From assembly GCF_048564905.1 (NCBI RefSeq), contig NC_133005.1:24421501-24485500 (forward strand): a DNA stretch of 64,000 bases, in the 5' to 3' direction. This document shows positions 47,530 to 59,000 of this stretch, one piece after another. Below the pieces are notes generated by a model. The model was given only the letters and a program-made list of their open reading frames with translations, had not been told where the DNA came from and did not search any database. Numbering within the stretch: the stretch's first letter is position 1; each line of letters begins with the position of its first letter. The translations under genes were made by a program, and so were the position numbers. The DNA is from Vicugna pacos. Taxonomy: Eukaryota; Chordata; Mammalia; Artiodactyla; Camelidae.

Positions 47530-48110
47530 TAGGGAAGGAGGCTGTTTTTACTTTTTCAGGTCTGTTTGAATTTTTTACTGTGTGCCTTTCTTGTATTATC
47601 TCTATAATAGAGCACACTCATTTGTGCTTTTCTTGAAAAAATGCATAAACTACAGAGAAACAAAAGAAAAAATTAAAAAACCCTGTAATTTCACAGCCTG
47701 GAAATAACCACTGATACTGTTTTCCTTTTCATCCCCTTACTAGTTTATTTACATGTAAACATTTTGTACAAGAGTAGGTTCACCTTAATCTTACTGTTTT
47801 GTAACCTGATTTCTTTGCCTACACATCATGACCATGATCCATCATACTGTCTTCTACAACATCCGTTTCAATGGCTGCACACTATTCCATCACATACACC
47901 TACCACCAAGTATATAAACTAAGCTCCCACTGCCTGCTACTAGATTGTTTCCAATCATTTGCTATTGTCAGTTTTAGTCTTTTTCGGACTAGTACTTTTT
48001 ATTCATCACTGGGTTACCCACAGTTCAAAAGAGGCCCATTTGGATCAAGAGATGGTGTTTTAAGTTTCCTCTTGCTTTAACACAGGGTGAGAAATAAAAC
48101 ATTCATGGAG
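47530..48110 (-). mobile_element. Probable old L1-related sequence
   Basis: AT-rich. 'tttcacagcctggaaataac', 'gtaacctgatttctttgcct' and 'ttcaatggctgcacactatt' follow the order of an old reversed L1 3' region. Too diverged for a firm family. Confidence 0.45.
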
Positions 48111-48394
48111 ATGTTTCAGTGGGGGTTTGATTTTGTAATACTTCCTAATTTAGGTAAGTTCTGTTAAAACCTTTCTAATTGGAATTCTATGGAATGTGAA
48201 TTGTATCTTGGTAAAAACCAAACAAGAAGTCCTTTCTAGTTGGGAGTTAGAAGACCAAAGTTCCAGTTATTGCCAGGTGATCTCATGCAATGTAACCCTT
48301 GCTGTGTCCCTTTTTCTCAGACACTGGTGCAACCACACCCAACTCTCAGGGGGTCCTGAGCTTCAAACAAGATGATGTATGTGAAGGAATGAAC

Positions 48395-48890
48395 GCTGGG
48401 AGTTACAGTGCTGTTCTTTATTCATAATCACCAAAGCAGGATACAACCATACCATTGGTCACTGGTAAACCGATAAAACAAAACGAAACAAAACTGGGTT
48501 GTAGCCAGGTATAAAAAAGAAAAAAATCTACTGACATGTCAATAACATAGATGGATCTGAAAGACATTACGCTAAGTGGAAGAAGCTTGGCTATGTACTG
48601 AATTATTTCATTTATACACGTCCTGGAAGAGGACACTGGGGACAGGAATCAGGTCAGTGGTTGCCAGGACTAGCGGGGAGGGGAGGGGATTGACTATAAA
48701 GACCCCTGAGGGAACTTTTGGCAGTGATGGGGTGACGGAAATATTTTATCTGTTGACTGAGGTGGTGGTTACATGACTGTAGATGTTTTGCAAAACTCAT
48801 TGAACTGTACACTTAAAAAGGGTGAATTTTACTGTATGGAAATTATGCCTTAATAAATTTGACTCCCCTCAAAAAAACAAAGTCTAGTGT
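48395..48890 (+). mobile_element. Old L1 3' end
   Basis: ORF2 tail and 3' UTR in sense: 'acatagatggatctgaaaga', 'gtcagtggttgccaggacta', 'gttttgcaaaactcattgaa', 'gtacacttaaaaagggtgaa'. No coding capacity. Confidence 0.88.
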
Positions 48891-49695
48891 TGCGCAAATA
48901 TAAGGTATCACCCATCAGGCATTATCTGTAGCACTATCCACAGAAATTCTGAAATATGTTTGTGAAATATGACAAATGTGAAAAAATACAACCCAGAAAA
49001 GACCAAGTATGCTGTGTCAGAACTGAACAGTGAATGCCTCCCCCACCCCAACCCAACAGTCCTTTTTCCTCCAGGGAAAAAATACAGGTATTTCTGGTTG
49101 ATCTTCTCTGGGCCTGACCATTGCCATCTTAATGAACACCATGCTCCAAAAGTAAATAAAATGTCAAATAGTAATAACTTGCAGCCAAAGACTAGGTTAA
49201 CAGACAGACAGCAGACTTCTAAGCAGAATAGGAACAAGGGGGAATCGATACAAAGATGAAGTGTTAACAGTAAGAAAGAATCTGCTTAAATCCCCCAGCA
49301 CTGCAGCAAAATCCCTTCCCAGCAGTCTAGGGCCCTGATCAATGCCCCTGATTCGATAGATTATATTTGTGACAAAATTTCAATACCACCGTGGGACCGG
49401 AGTAGTTTCTGGAGTTCACAGTGGAATCTGAACTATAGCAAATGGAGGGGAGGATGTAATCTCCTCTTGCATAGAAATCAGGTCACTGAAAAGAGAGGGG
49501 CAGTTATCTGTGTGCACAGCTCATCACCCCGTTCCCACAGGGCCTGGGGGAGCTCTGGCCCGTAGGAGGCGCTCCAAGAATGTTCGTGGAGTCAGGGAGC
49601 AAGGCGTTTACCTGCTCTAGGGAGGTGGTCCCTGGAAGATGGGTGCCCAGCCCAGTCACTGTATGCTAAAGTCTTATCTATGATCCGTGTTAAAA
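48891..49695. other. Intergenic sequence
   Basis: AT-rich on the left, unique on the right. No recognised gene or named element. Confidence 0.45.
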
Positions 49696-49709
49696 CTGAC
49701 CAACAATCA

Positions 49710-49813
49710 GCAGGTGGGTATAGCTCAGTGGTAGAGTATGTGCTTAGTGGGCAAGAGGTCCTGGGTTTAATCCCCAGGACCTCCATTAAGAAAATTATTT
49801 AATTAAAAAAACC
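49710..49813 (+). mobile_element. Camelid tRNA-derived SINE
   Basis: A short copy with intact A box (TATAGCTCAGTGGTAGAG) and B-box region (GGTCCTGGGTTTAATCCCC) and a brief A/T tail. The 14-bp duplication CTGACCAACAATCA (49696-49709) and CTGACCAATAATCA (49814-49827) differs at one base, so the insertion is fairly recent. Confidence 0.95.
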
Positions 49814-50059
49814 CTGACCAATAATCAAACCAACTTACCCAGATTTATATTCTTCTTCTAAAGCCAGGCAGGTTTGTTAACAGTCCTGCCTGCATCCTCA
49901 CTTCTACTAACAACAGGGCCTGTAACCCTGCTTCCAGGTAGGGGTGGGGAGCAGTGGAGCTGACTGCGCAGGTGTTGGGGTTACTGAGCGGAAAAGCAAG
50001 CGTCCTATCCAGAAGCTCACAGGCTAGCGGAGAAGAGAATTCTGGAAGCAATTACAATA

Positions 50060-50265
50060 ACTTGATAATGAAGAGCTCATTGTTAGCTGAGCAGACATTG
50101 TGCTAGGTGATCTGTCAGATAACCTTGTGAGGTGAGAACTGTACCAGTTTTACAAATGGGGAAACTAAAGTTCTGAGAGTTCAGAAGCGTGCCTGAGGTC
50201 ACACAGGGGCGGAGCTGAGGGGCCGGGAATGGAACCCGAGAAGTCTGACTCCAGAGCCTACACTT
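50060..50265 (-). repeat. MIR SINE relic
   Basis: Antisense MIR: 'gagcagacattgtgctaggt', 'ttacaaatggggaaactaaa', 'gaggtcacacaggggcggag', 'tctgactccagagcctacac'. Confidence 0.92.
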
Positions 50266-51045
50266 CTGGCCCCGCAGCAGAGTTAGGAACTGGGGACCTG
50301 AGGAGTGCTGATCATGGACTGGTGCCGTCAGGGGAGGCCCTCAGAAGTGCCCTGGACCCTACATCTGAAGTATGGGGGAGCTCTGTGGGCCTAAGGGGAG
50401 GAGAGGCAGAGGGCCTCATGGTGTGGCTGGTGCAGTCTGGTAGACCAGATGCTGCAGGACAGGATACCTGCCATGAGGCAGAGGAGGTAGTGGGAGAACT
50501 AGGCAGGGCCAGACCGCTGGGCTTGGCGTGCCTGGAGTTTGGACGTTACCCTGGACGCCAGCAGAGCACTTGGATCTGCTGGCTGACATGAGTCTTATCC
50601 ATGAGAACGTTCATGCAGGCAACAGGCCAGGTTGTAGAAGCTGTGAGAATGAAGACTGGGGTGGAACCACCAGGAAGCCACTGTGGTGACCAGCTGGGGT
50701 GGGAGAACCTGAACTGGGCAGGGCAAGGGGCTCCTTAGAATCCACCCCGCAGCCAGTTAGGCCCAGCTCTCACAGAGCACCTGATGGGGACCTGCACTGG
50801 ATGGATACCTTGCTGGGCTGATTCCTACCAGGTCTCTCAGGATCCTGTTTCTGAACAAGCAGAACCCCATGGTTCACACGCAGCACAGACCAGTGATCAG
50901 TGACCAATTTCCGTCTCCAGTCTCAGTTTCCCCATCTGTAATATGAACAGATTTAACTTGATTGCATTTTAGTTACCTTCCTGTTCTGACATTCAGTGAA
51001 TTCTCTTTATATTTGATTCCCATGGTCTCAGGCACACAAAATCTC
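50266..51045. other. Unique intergenic sequence
   Basis: Nothing recognised except a MIR core scrap at 50915-50955 ('tcagtttccccatctgtaat'). Confidence 0.5.
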
Positions 51046-51058
51046 ATGGACACATTTG

Positions 51059-51201
51059 TTTACTTGTTTGTTTATTGGGGGGAGGTAATTAGGTTTATTA
51101 TTATTTACTTTTTTTTTTTTAGTGGAGGTACCAGGGCTTGTACCTGGGACCTTGTACATGCTAAGCACATGTTCTACCACTGAGCTACACCCACCCCCTT
51201 C
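51059..51201 (-). mobile_element. Camelid tRNA-derived SINE, antisense
   Basis: Tail on the left ('ggggaggtaattaggtttat'), then reversed B- and A-box regions ('cttgtacctgggaccttgta', 'ctaccactgagctacaccca'). The flanking duplication GGACACATTTG / GGACACATCTG (ending 51058 and 51214) differs at one base. Confidence 0.95.
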
Positions 51202-51309
51202 AAGGACACATCTGGAAGTCTTGTCCAAAGGCACTGATTCGCTCTTCTTTGGGACCTGTGGACAGTAATCTTACATAAATTGGAACAATCTCTGAAGAGG
51301 TCAGTTTGG

Positions 51310-51800
51310 TACTGTGATGTTTTGTTTCGTATGTTAATTTGGCTGGGCCACTGAGTCCAGATATTTGGTCAAACATTATTCTGCATGTTTCTGTAAAGGT
51401 TTTTTTTATTGGATGAGATTAACATTTAAATCAGTGGACTTTAAATCAGAGTAAAGTAGATTTCCCTCCATAATGTGAGTGGGCCTCATCCAATCAGTTG
51501 AAGGTCTTAATAGACCAAAGGCTGACTCCCCCACCTCCTCTCAGCAAGAAGGAACTCTGCCAGCAGACTCTGGACTGGATCTGCAACTCTTCCCTGGGTC
51601 TCGAGCTGGCCAGCTTACCCTTCAGATTTTGGATTTACCAAACCTCCACAATCCTGTGAGCCAATCCTTTAAAATAAACCAGTCCTCCCCTACTCTCCCT
51701 CTCCTTCTCTCTCACATACATACATACACATGCGCCGCACGCACACGCGTGCACACACACACACAGTTGGTTCTGTTCTCTGGGGAACACTAATATTGGC
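51310..51800 (+). repeat. Ancient dispersed repeat, class uncertain, with microsatellite tail
   Basis: It starts 'tatgttaatttggctgggcc', carries 'gtgggcctcatccaatcagt' and ends 'ggttctgttctctggggaac', an order I know from a common ancient mammalian dispersed repeat whose class I cannot name with confidence. A CATA/CA-rich microsatellite at 51715-51766 lies near its right end. It is a fossil with no coding part. Confidence 0.5.
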
Positions 51801-51849
51801 ACTATTTATCAAAATTGCAACTGCTGGTCATAACCCCACCACACACTAG

Positions 51850-52530
51850 AATATATGTATAGTTATCTGCATAAACAACAAAAAAAGAGTAAAAATTCAG
51901 ATTCCGATTGCCTACACACGGGGGCAAACTCTCTGGAAGGACAGCTAAGAAACGAACACCAGGGGTTACCTGTTGGAGGAGGGCGGCGGGGGAACTGAGT
52001 ATGGAGATGGGGCAGAGGGGCTTTTGCTTTACCCCTTCTATATTCTGATAAATACACATATTCTTTGACACAGCAATTCCACATCCATATGTCTACCTTA
52101 AAAATACATTTCCACGCATGTAAAATGATACAAAAAATTCCTACCAAAAATTCAGTTGCATCATTGTTCATGAGAGAAGAACAGAAACAACGTAAACACC
52201 CATTGGCAGGAAAATGGTTGAAAAATCATCCATGTGAAGAAACTGTGATGCATTTGTTACAAAGAATGAGGCTGCGCTCTCTGTTCAGACTGGTAACCAT
52301 TTCCAAGTTAAGCGGGGCTGGGTAGGGGGAAGCAAGGTGCAGGTTGCTGTGTGTACAGTATGCTACCATTTGCATGGGAAGAGAAGTCAAATGCTGTGCG
52401 TGTATATTTGCAAGTGTATGAAGTATGTCCAGAAGAACACAATAAACCAGTAACAGGGGCTGCCTCCAGGGGGAAAAAATTACTTGACACTGTGTCTTTT
52501 GAATTATGGGCATATGTTGCCCACTCAAAA
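51850..52530 (+). mobile_element. Old L1 fragment
   Basis: Sense L1M-like 3' end: 'tttgacacagcaattccaca', 'gttcatgagagaagaacaga', 'tgctaccatttgcatgggaa'. No coding capacity. A camelid SINE follows directly. Confidence 0.6.
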
Positions 52531-52534
52531 AAAA

Positions 52535-52675
52535 TTTTTTTTTTGCTTTTTGTTTGTTTTTAGGGGGAGGTAATTAGGTTTATTTATTTATTTTTAGTAG
52601 AGGTACTGGGGATTGAACCCAGGACCACATGGATGCGAGGCATGCACTCTACCACTGAGCTATACCCTCCCTCTA
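52535..52675 (-). mobile_element. Camelid tRNA-derived SINE, antisense
   Basis: Reversed copy with tail 'ggaggtaattaggtttattt', B-box complement 'ggggattgaacccaggacca' and A-box complement 'ctaccactgagctataccct'. Flanks repeat ACTCAAAA on both sides. Confidence 0.93.
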
Positions 52676-52928
52676 CCTACTCAAAATTTTAAAAAATTTC
52701 TGAGGAGGAGTGGAGATAGGAGGCGGACAAGTCACTTGCCAGGTTGGGGTTAGAGTCATCTGAACACAAAACATTCACTTGCTTTGCTTTTTATGATATT
52801 TTTAACCTGAGTTTCCCCTGAACTGCTCTTACAAATCTCAACTTTGGACCGCAGCTAATGTCACTGAAGACCCAGGGCTGTCACCAAAACCAGGAAGATC
52901 ATCTTCGAAGGTAAGAGCACTAGCTCTC

Positions 52929-53011
52929 AACTGAAAAATTGTGCTCTGCACTGGAATTGGACACAACATTGTAAAATGACTATTACTCAATAAAAAAATG
53001 TTAAAAAAAAA
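52929..53011 (+). mobile_element. Very short L1 3'-end insertion
   Basis: Only the last 83 bp of an L1 ('ctgaaaaattgtgctctgca', 'acattgtaaaatgactatta') and its A-tail are present, flanked by a perfect 15-bp duplication AGAGCACTAGCTCTC at 52914-52928 and 53012-53026. This shows an extreme 5' truncation and a recent event. It lies just past the likely COMMD7 transcript end. Confidence 0.95.
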
Positions 53012-53079
53012 AGAGCACTAGCTCTCTGCAAGGCATGTGACTCCCGCATCCACACACAGAGACATGCCTGGATGCAGAT

Positions 53080-56000
53080 TCGTTCTTCAGAACCTTTTTT
53101 TATTCATCATTTAACCCACAGAGATCAGCTTGAACCCAAACAAGCTAAAATAGCCTCAAAAGGCCCACCTCATTACAACAGGGCAAAACCTGAAAACGAG
53201 GACAGAGTTTAGCCTCAGTTCTCCTCAGAGCAGGCCAAGCAGTATCCTTACAGGGGTGCCCCGTGAAGGACTGATTAGCAATGCACCGCCGCCGCACACA
53301 CAGCCTGCTTTGGGGCCTCCCCGCCTGTGTCATTCAGAGAGTCCGCCTCTTCCTCAGCCATAGACAAGCCCTTGCTCTTTTGCGGGGGAGGGCGATCAGT
53401 GTGTATTTTGAGTGGCAGACCATTTGTTTACTCTGGAACTTTGAAGGGGAGGTGAGTCAACTTATTTCCTCCCCTGAGTCTGAGATGCAATCGCTTCTGA
53501 ATATCTAAACGGTGACCCGGGAGATAGGTGGCGGAGGGTCCTTCAACAAAGACTCTTCAGGAAGGTCATCCTGTCGGGCTCTTTAAGTGCTTAATCCCGT
53601 TGTTTTTCAGAGACCTTTGCACCTGGGCTTCCAAGAAGCCAGCGGGTCCAAAGGAGTGGCCCACAGGCCTGGGAGCCAGCTGCCAGTCACCCGGGGGTGG
53701 GGGTTGGGGGGAGAAGGGGGTGGCAAGGGGAGAAGGGGGTGGCAAGGGGAGGGGGAGATGCAGGGGACAGAAATCAGCTGAAACACTCCATGCTGGTTCT
53801 GACTCGCTCCATCTCGTGCAGGAAGCTGTAGAACTGAGGCAAGGTTAATTCTGGGGAGAGAAAATTGGGCTTCAGGTAAATGTTTCCAACTCCGCATAAT
53901 CACCCAAGAAAATTAATTTCCACCCACAGATTGTTCTTCGTTTTTGGCTTTAGTTAACCTAAGCAGTTCTTGATGGGTAATTGATCATAATAAAGAACTG
54001 AGAGCCTTGAACATAGAAAGTTCTCAGCTTCATTAAAAAAAAGGAGGGAGATATAGAGTGGCATTAACTCCCAAGCACAAAGGGATGAAAGGGCGTCATT
54101 CGGGACATTCATCGCGACTCCTACAGCCAGAGCTTCTTGCTGTTCAGTATCGCCGTTCCCTCCCCTGCTCCTTTTCTCTTTGGAAAAAAGTCTTCAACTG
54201 TGGGAGACCCCGCAGGTATCCAACCTGCCAATGGCTTATCGTTTATGACAGCGAAGGTGGCAGAATGGTGGCTCCACAGCTCGGTTATGACAGTGATGGG
54301 CTTCCCGAGCCCAGTGATTAAAGAGAACAGGGAAAAAGTGAAAAGGCTCAAGTGGGAATTTGACTCACCTATGTACACATTTTCGGTTTTATTTCCTTTC
54401 TTAACGACCAACTTTAACTGATCCAAGAAAGAAAAAAAAGAAAAAAAGGAAAAGAATATTTAAATTAAAATGACGATGTTTGGGCAAAGAAATTCTTGAA
54501 ACCTGAACTTTATGTAAATGTCAAAGCATCCAGCGTCTAACTTGAGAGTCACTCAGGAGCAATCTGGATCATCCACCACCAAAACATCTTCACAGTTCCC
54601 ACAACTATAAGACCAATCAAACCTCCAAGAATCACAGCCAGATCCTATTCATCTGAAAGCGAGCATGTTTGTGAGCACATCTCTGGCTGATCACTTTGCT
54701 ATGAGATACATGAAGCACTTCAGTGGAACATCCATTTCACTGGATATTAAAGAAACTCAATGTAGATTTGATACTTTTTAACCAAGTGAAAAATCTCCCA
54801 ATTTTCAGGGATCAGGAAGAAACTTACTTGTAAAAAAATACTTCCCACTTTTTCCAGTTCACTGCTCCCAGATGTCACTATGACACAAAAGAGAAAAACA
54901 GTAAGTGACTGAGGATACACTCTGAAGACCCCAATCTTGCAGGTTGTACAGCAGAAGCCATGTGAGGGCCAGTATGAGGATGACAAAATGTGCTTTTCAG
55001 GAAGTGAGCTTTTTGAGAGCCATGGACAGAAATTGCTGCTGAATGTGGACAATGACACAGAGGAGCAGCTGCTGGTCCCAACAGTCTCGGGAGAGTGAGG
55101 AGACCGCTTCCCCAGCGAAGACATCAAAAGCCTCTTGCAACCCAACCCTACGTCCCCCAAATGACCCAGGAATGGCTCTAACTAGTTACCTCCAAATTTC
55201 CACTCCATATCTATAAGCTGGTTAATCATCAGAGTCTGACCTATGGCCCATCGAGCAAGGGTGGGGGCATTCTGCTTCCACTGGAACAAAAGCAAAGAGC
55301 CAAAGTCATAACAATGGGAAAAATGTCCCCTCTTCACTCTGCCCCCAACACAGCATGTTTAGTCTTTAGGCAGACAGTAGGAAGAACGCAGAACCAAGGG
55401 CTTGGCCTATGAGCACAGATCTGGGGGCTGAGGGGAGTAGAGCGGCAGGAGGTTATACAAATGTTTTAATTCTAAGATTTAACCCAGGTTGGAACGGAAA
55501 CTGTATGACATTTATGTTCAGTCAAATCAGAGGGAAAAAATGAAAGATGCGCTAAATAGCGCTGTTTAAAAGCTGGATGTATGTCATTTGCATGAAACCA
55601 AATGAAAAACATTAAGCTGGGGGAATGACACACAATGATTGATGATTTTTCCTTAGTCTGTGCTTTAAGTTTGTTTCTTTTCATGAAATAAAAAGCAAGC
55701 CATCAAAATTAACCCTGGTTAAGAGGAATTATGATACCTTTTCAGAAAAGTAAGTGGCTTTCTCCTCACTAAGACCTACAAGAGAGTAGAAGGAGACATT
55801 AACATAATGAAGAGCTGCAGTGCCGGTCACCCTGAGCAACCTTGGGTGGTGACCTACCCAGAGTTATGAAATCAGCCCGGACCTGCTCGGCCGTGAGACT
55901 CTTCTTCAGGGCACCTGGGAGACAGGGGAGAAATCAGTCAAAAAGGGCAAATCAATTGGCAGCCAGTACTCGGGCACAGCCTAAACACAGATGACTAGAG

Positions 56001-59000
56001 GCGCCCATTGAGACGCAGCGCTCAGGGCGACCCCAATCCAGCCGGGGAGGAGGGAGCATCCGACATGGGGGAGAAGGAGGCAGCACATTCTTTTTCTCAT
56101 ACAACACAGGTGTTGGCCTGTGCAGAAAGTGTGGAAGACGTGAGAGGCAGGGGCTCAGGGACGGGGCACCTGATCTGAGGAAAGGCCACAGCCTCCGGAG
56201 GCCAGTGTCATGTCATGTCAGGCGGGGCACAAGTGAGACGTAACCACTAAACGCATGCGTTTATTTAACTTTAAATGAATTAAAGTGAAACAAAATTTAA
56301 CATTCTGTTCCTTGCTTGCCTGAGCTGTTTCAAGTGCTCAACAGCCACTTGGGCCCAGGGGCCACAGTGCTGGTCAGCACAGCTTACAGATCGTTTCCAT
56401 CTACATGTTGGGCAGCGCTGCTGAGGAAGATCAGCTCTCAGGAAGTAACCAAGATACACTAAGCAGTTTGGTTATGGTTCCCAAGTTGCTGGCAGAGGGG
56501 TCGTGGAGGCTTCCCCTCCGCAGGTCTGGGAACACACCCATGGGGGCAGCTTTGCTCTGCTCGCAGGGCCCAATTCCTGAAAACCAGGTGCTGCCAGCAA
56601 TCTGGGCTTCTCAATGTTCCACCTGCAGGCTACAGTCCAGAGTCACAATCTGGCAGCCACTTTAAAATTTTCCACTTCTTGGTCTTCCAGAAGATGACTA
56701 AAGAGTAAGAAGACATCCACCGCCATCGAGGGAGGGCCCTGAAGTAACACCCTAAACCCGAGCCCCCACCCCTCATCACACTCCAGAAAAACAATCCTAA
56801 AAGCTGTTGTCTCCTGCAAAATAAACCATGTCAACAAAGGGAGGAAATCTTTTATCTCTAAAATCAGACTGAGAAAGGAAGCCACAGGGAAATAAAAAAG
56901 GCAAGACCCCAGGAAACCTCAGCCATAAAAGCCCTCCACGAAGGGGGCTACTTCCTAGCCGACCCAATGAACTTCTAGCTCCCACGTGTGCCACTCCTTA
57001 GTTTATACCCAGTTCAAATCCAATATTCTGTTTGATGAGCCCACAGTACTCTGAGGTGGAGATTATTATTGTAACTTTTAATTTACCAAGAAACTAAAGA
57101 TCAAAGGATTAAGCTTTGAGGGGAGACAATTTGGCAAATCCACAGTCAACAACGATGCTGCCAAGAACTCACCCTATAGACATGCCCTCAAAATACGCTG
57201 AGATGTATGTGGGAAGCTCTTCGGCCACGTGGGCAGAGGAGAGGGAAAGTCAAGAACGGTGCACTGGTTTTGGTGCATCCACACAGCAGCCTGGGCGCCA
57301 AGGTGCTTTTGTTAAAACTGAAGTTAGACCATGTCTCTGCTCTGCTCAAAACCCTCTAACAGCTCCTGTTTCACTCCCAGTAAGATCCAAAACTCTCACA
57401 GTGCCCAGCAGGGTCTGGCCTCCACCAGGACCCTGTGCTCTCTCCCTGGCTTACTCAGCTTTTCCTGTAATTTGCCAGGCAGGTTCCTACCCCCTGGCAT
57501 TTGCCCTTGCAGTTCCCTCTGGAAGGAATACAATGGAATACTATGAGTCTCTAAAAAGAACAAGCTGGGGGAGGGTATAGCTCAAGTGGTAGAACACATG
57601 CTTAGCACATGTGAGGTCCTGGGTTCAATCCCCAGTACCTCCCCCCAAAATAAATAAACCTAATTACCTCCCCCTCAAAACAAATTAAAAAAAAAAAAAG
57701 AGTAAGGTAGCTCTCAATGTAGACAGAGGTAAGGCACATTTTTTCAGAACATATCCATAAAAATTTAGAGTAGATATCTCTGGGGAAAGGGACTGGTGGG
57801 ACTATTTTTCTCTGCGTCATTTAAAATTTTTCTAGCTGCACGTACTTTTTTTTTTAATGTGAAGGTGGCAAAATAGTGAGCCATTTTAATTTCCTTTCTT
57901 GTACTTTTTACATAATTAAAAAAAAAGTTACCCCTTGCCCCCCAAACAAAGGTTAAATGAATTGCCTGGGGCCACAACAGCCAGCAAGTGGCAGACAAAG
58001 TAGCCTACAGGCCAGAGTTCATTCTGAGCTGCCTCTTTCTACTGCAGGTCATTCTGAGATGCCTCGAAAGTGACTGACAACAAAGGCTACCAAGCTGCAG
58101 GGGCCACAGAGCAAGCTCTTCATCCTGATGTCACCTCATTACCTGGGGCAGGCAGGAGCCGTATTTTAGAAAATTTGTATCCATTTGTGTCAGGCTAGGC
58201 CTTCAGTCCTTAACTTCTTTTTCACCTTTTTCCTTTGGTGATTCCTTTGTCCAAAGCACCCTGACCCTATGTCAGGCAGAAAATCTGTGTGAACTCCAGG
58301 GCTGGAGTCACCAGAACATATCACTGGGGGAAATCTGAGAATGTCCTTTAAACACAGACAACCATCTGGGATGGTTTATAAAGTCCTCGAACTCCAATTC
58401 TCACTGGAGCAGTTGCCTTAGGCAAACCTCCACTACTATCAAATAATGTGGGTGACAAGACAGTGGTGTATGTGAGGGTGAGGGTTTCAGGAAACAGCTG
58501 GAAAATTAGCAAACACACTTCTTCCATCCCAAACCTATGTAAACTTGTTTAGTGTAATGAGAACTAAGCCTTGGTAAAGACCCCTGGAGGAGGAAGCAGA
58601 TGGGAGAGGATGGTGAGCCCCATTCATTTGGTGATTACTGACCCTGGAGGCTGACCAGCTGAATCCACCCCTGCGAGGTTCACAGGGCAACAGAGGTCAT
58701 GGTCACTGTACACAGACTTACGAAGCACCTGCTACATGCCAGCACTCTGCTGCAAGCTGGGGAATGTCAATGAATCAAACAGATGACAATCCCTCATGAG
58801 GCTCACATTCTTTCCGGAGAAAGACCATAACCATGATGTAACAAATAAGTAAGCTACATCAAGTATTGTTGAAAAGTGCCATAGAGAAAAGCAACAGGGT
58901 AAGGTGATGTTGGGAGCCCTGGGGAAGTTAGTTCAACATTTGATTGAAGACCATTTGTGACTATTGTCAATGCTGATTAATTATTCCTTTGTTGTTGTTG

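Noticed and set aside
53711-53748. Possible CRISPR-like repeat
   Set aside because: Only two directly adjacent units with no spacer, in a vertebrate gene.
54137-54421. Plus-strand frame of 94 codons inside the COMMD7 region
   Set aside because: Partly antisense to a COMMD7 exon and intron. No independent support.
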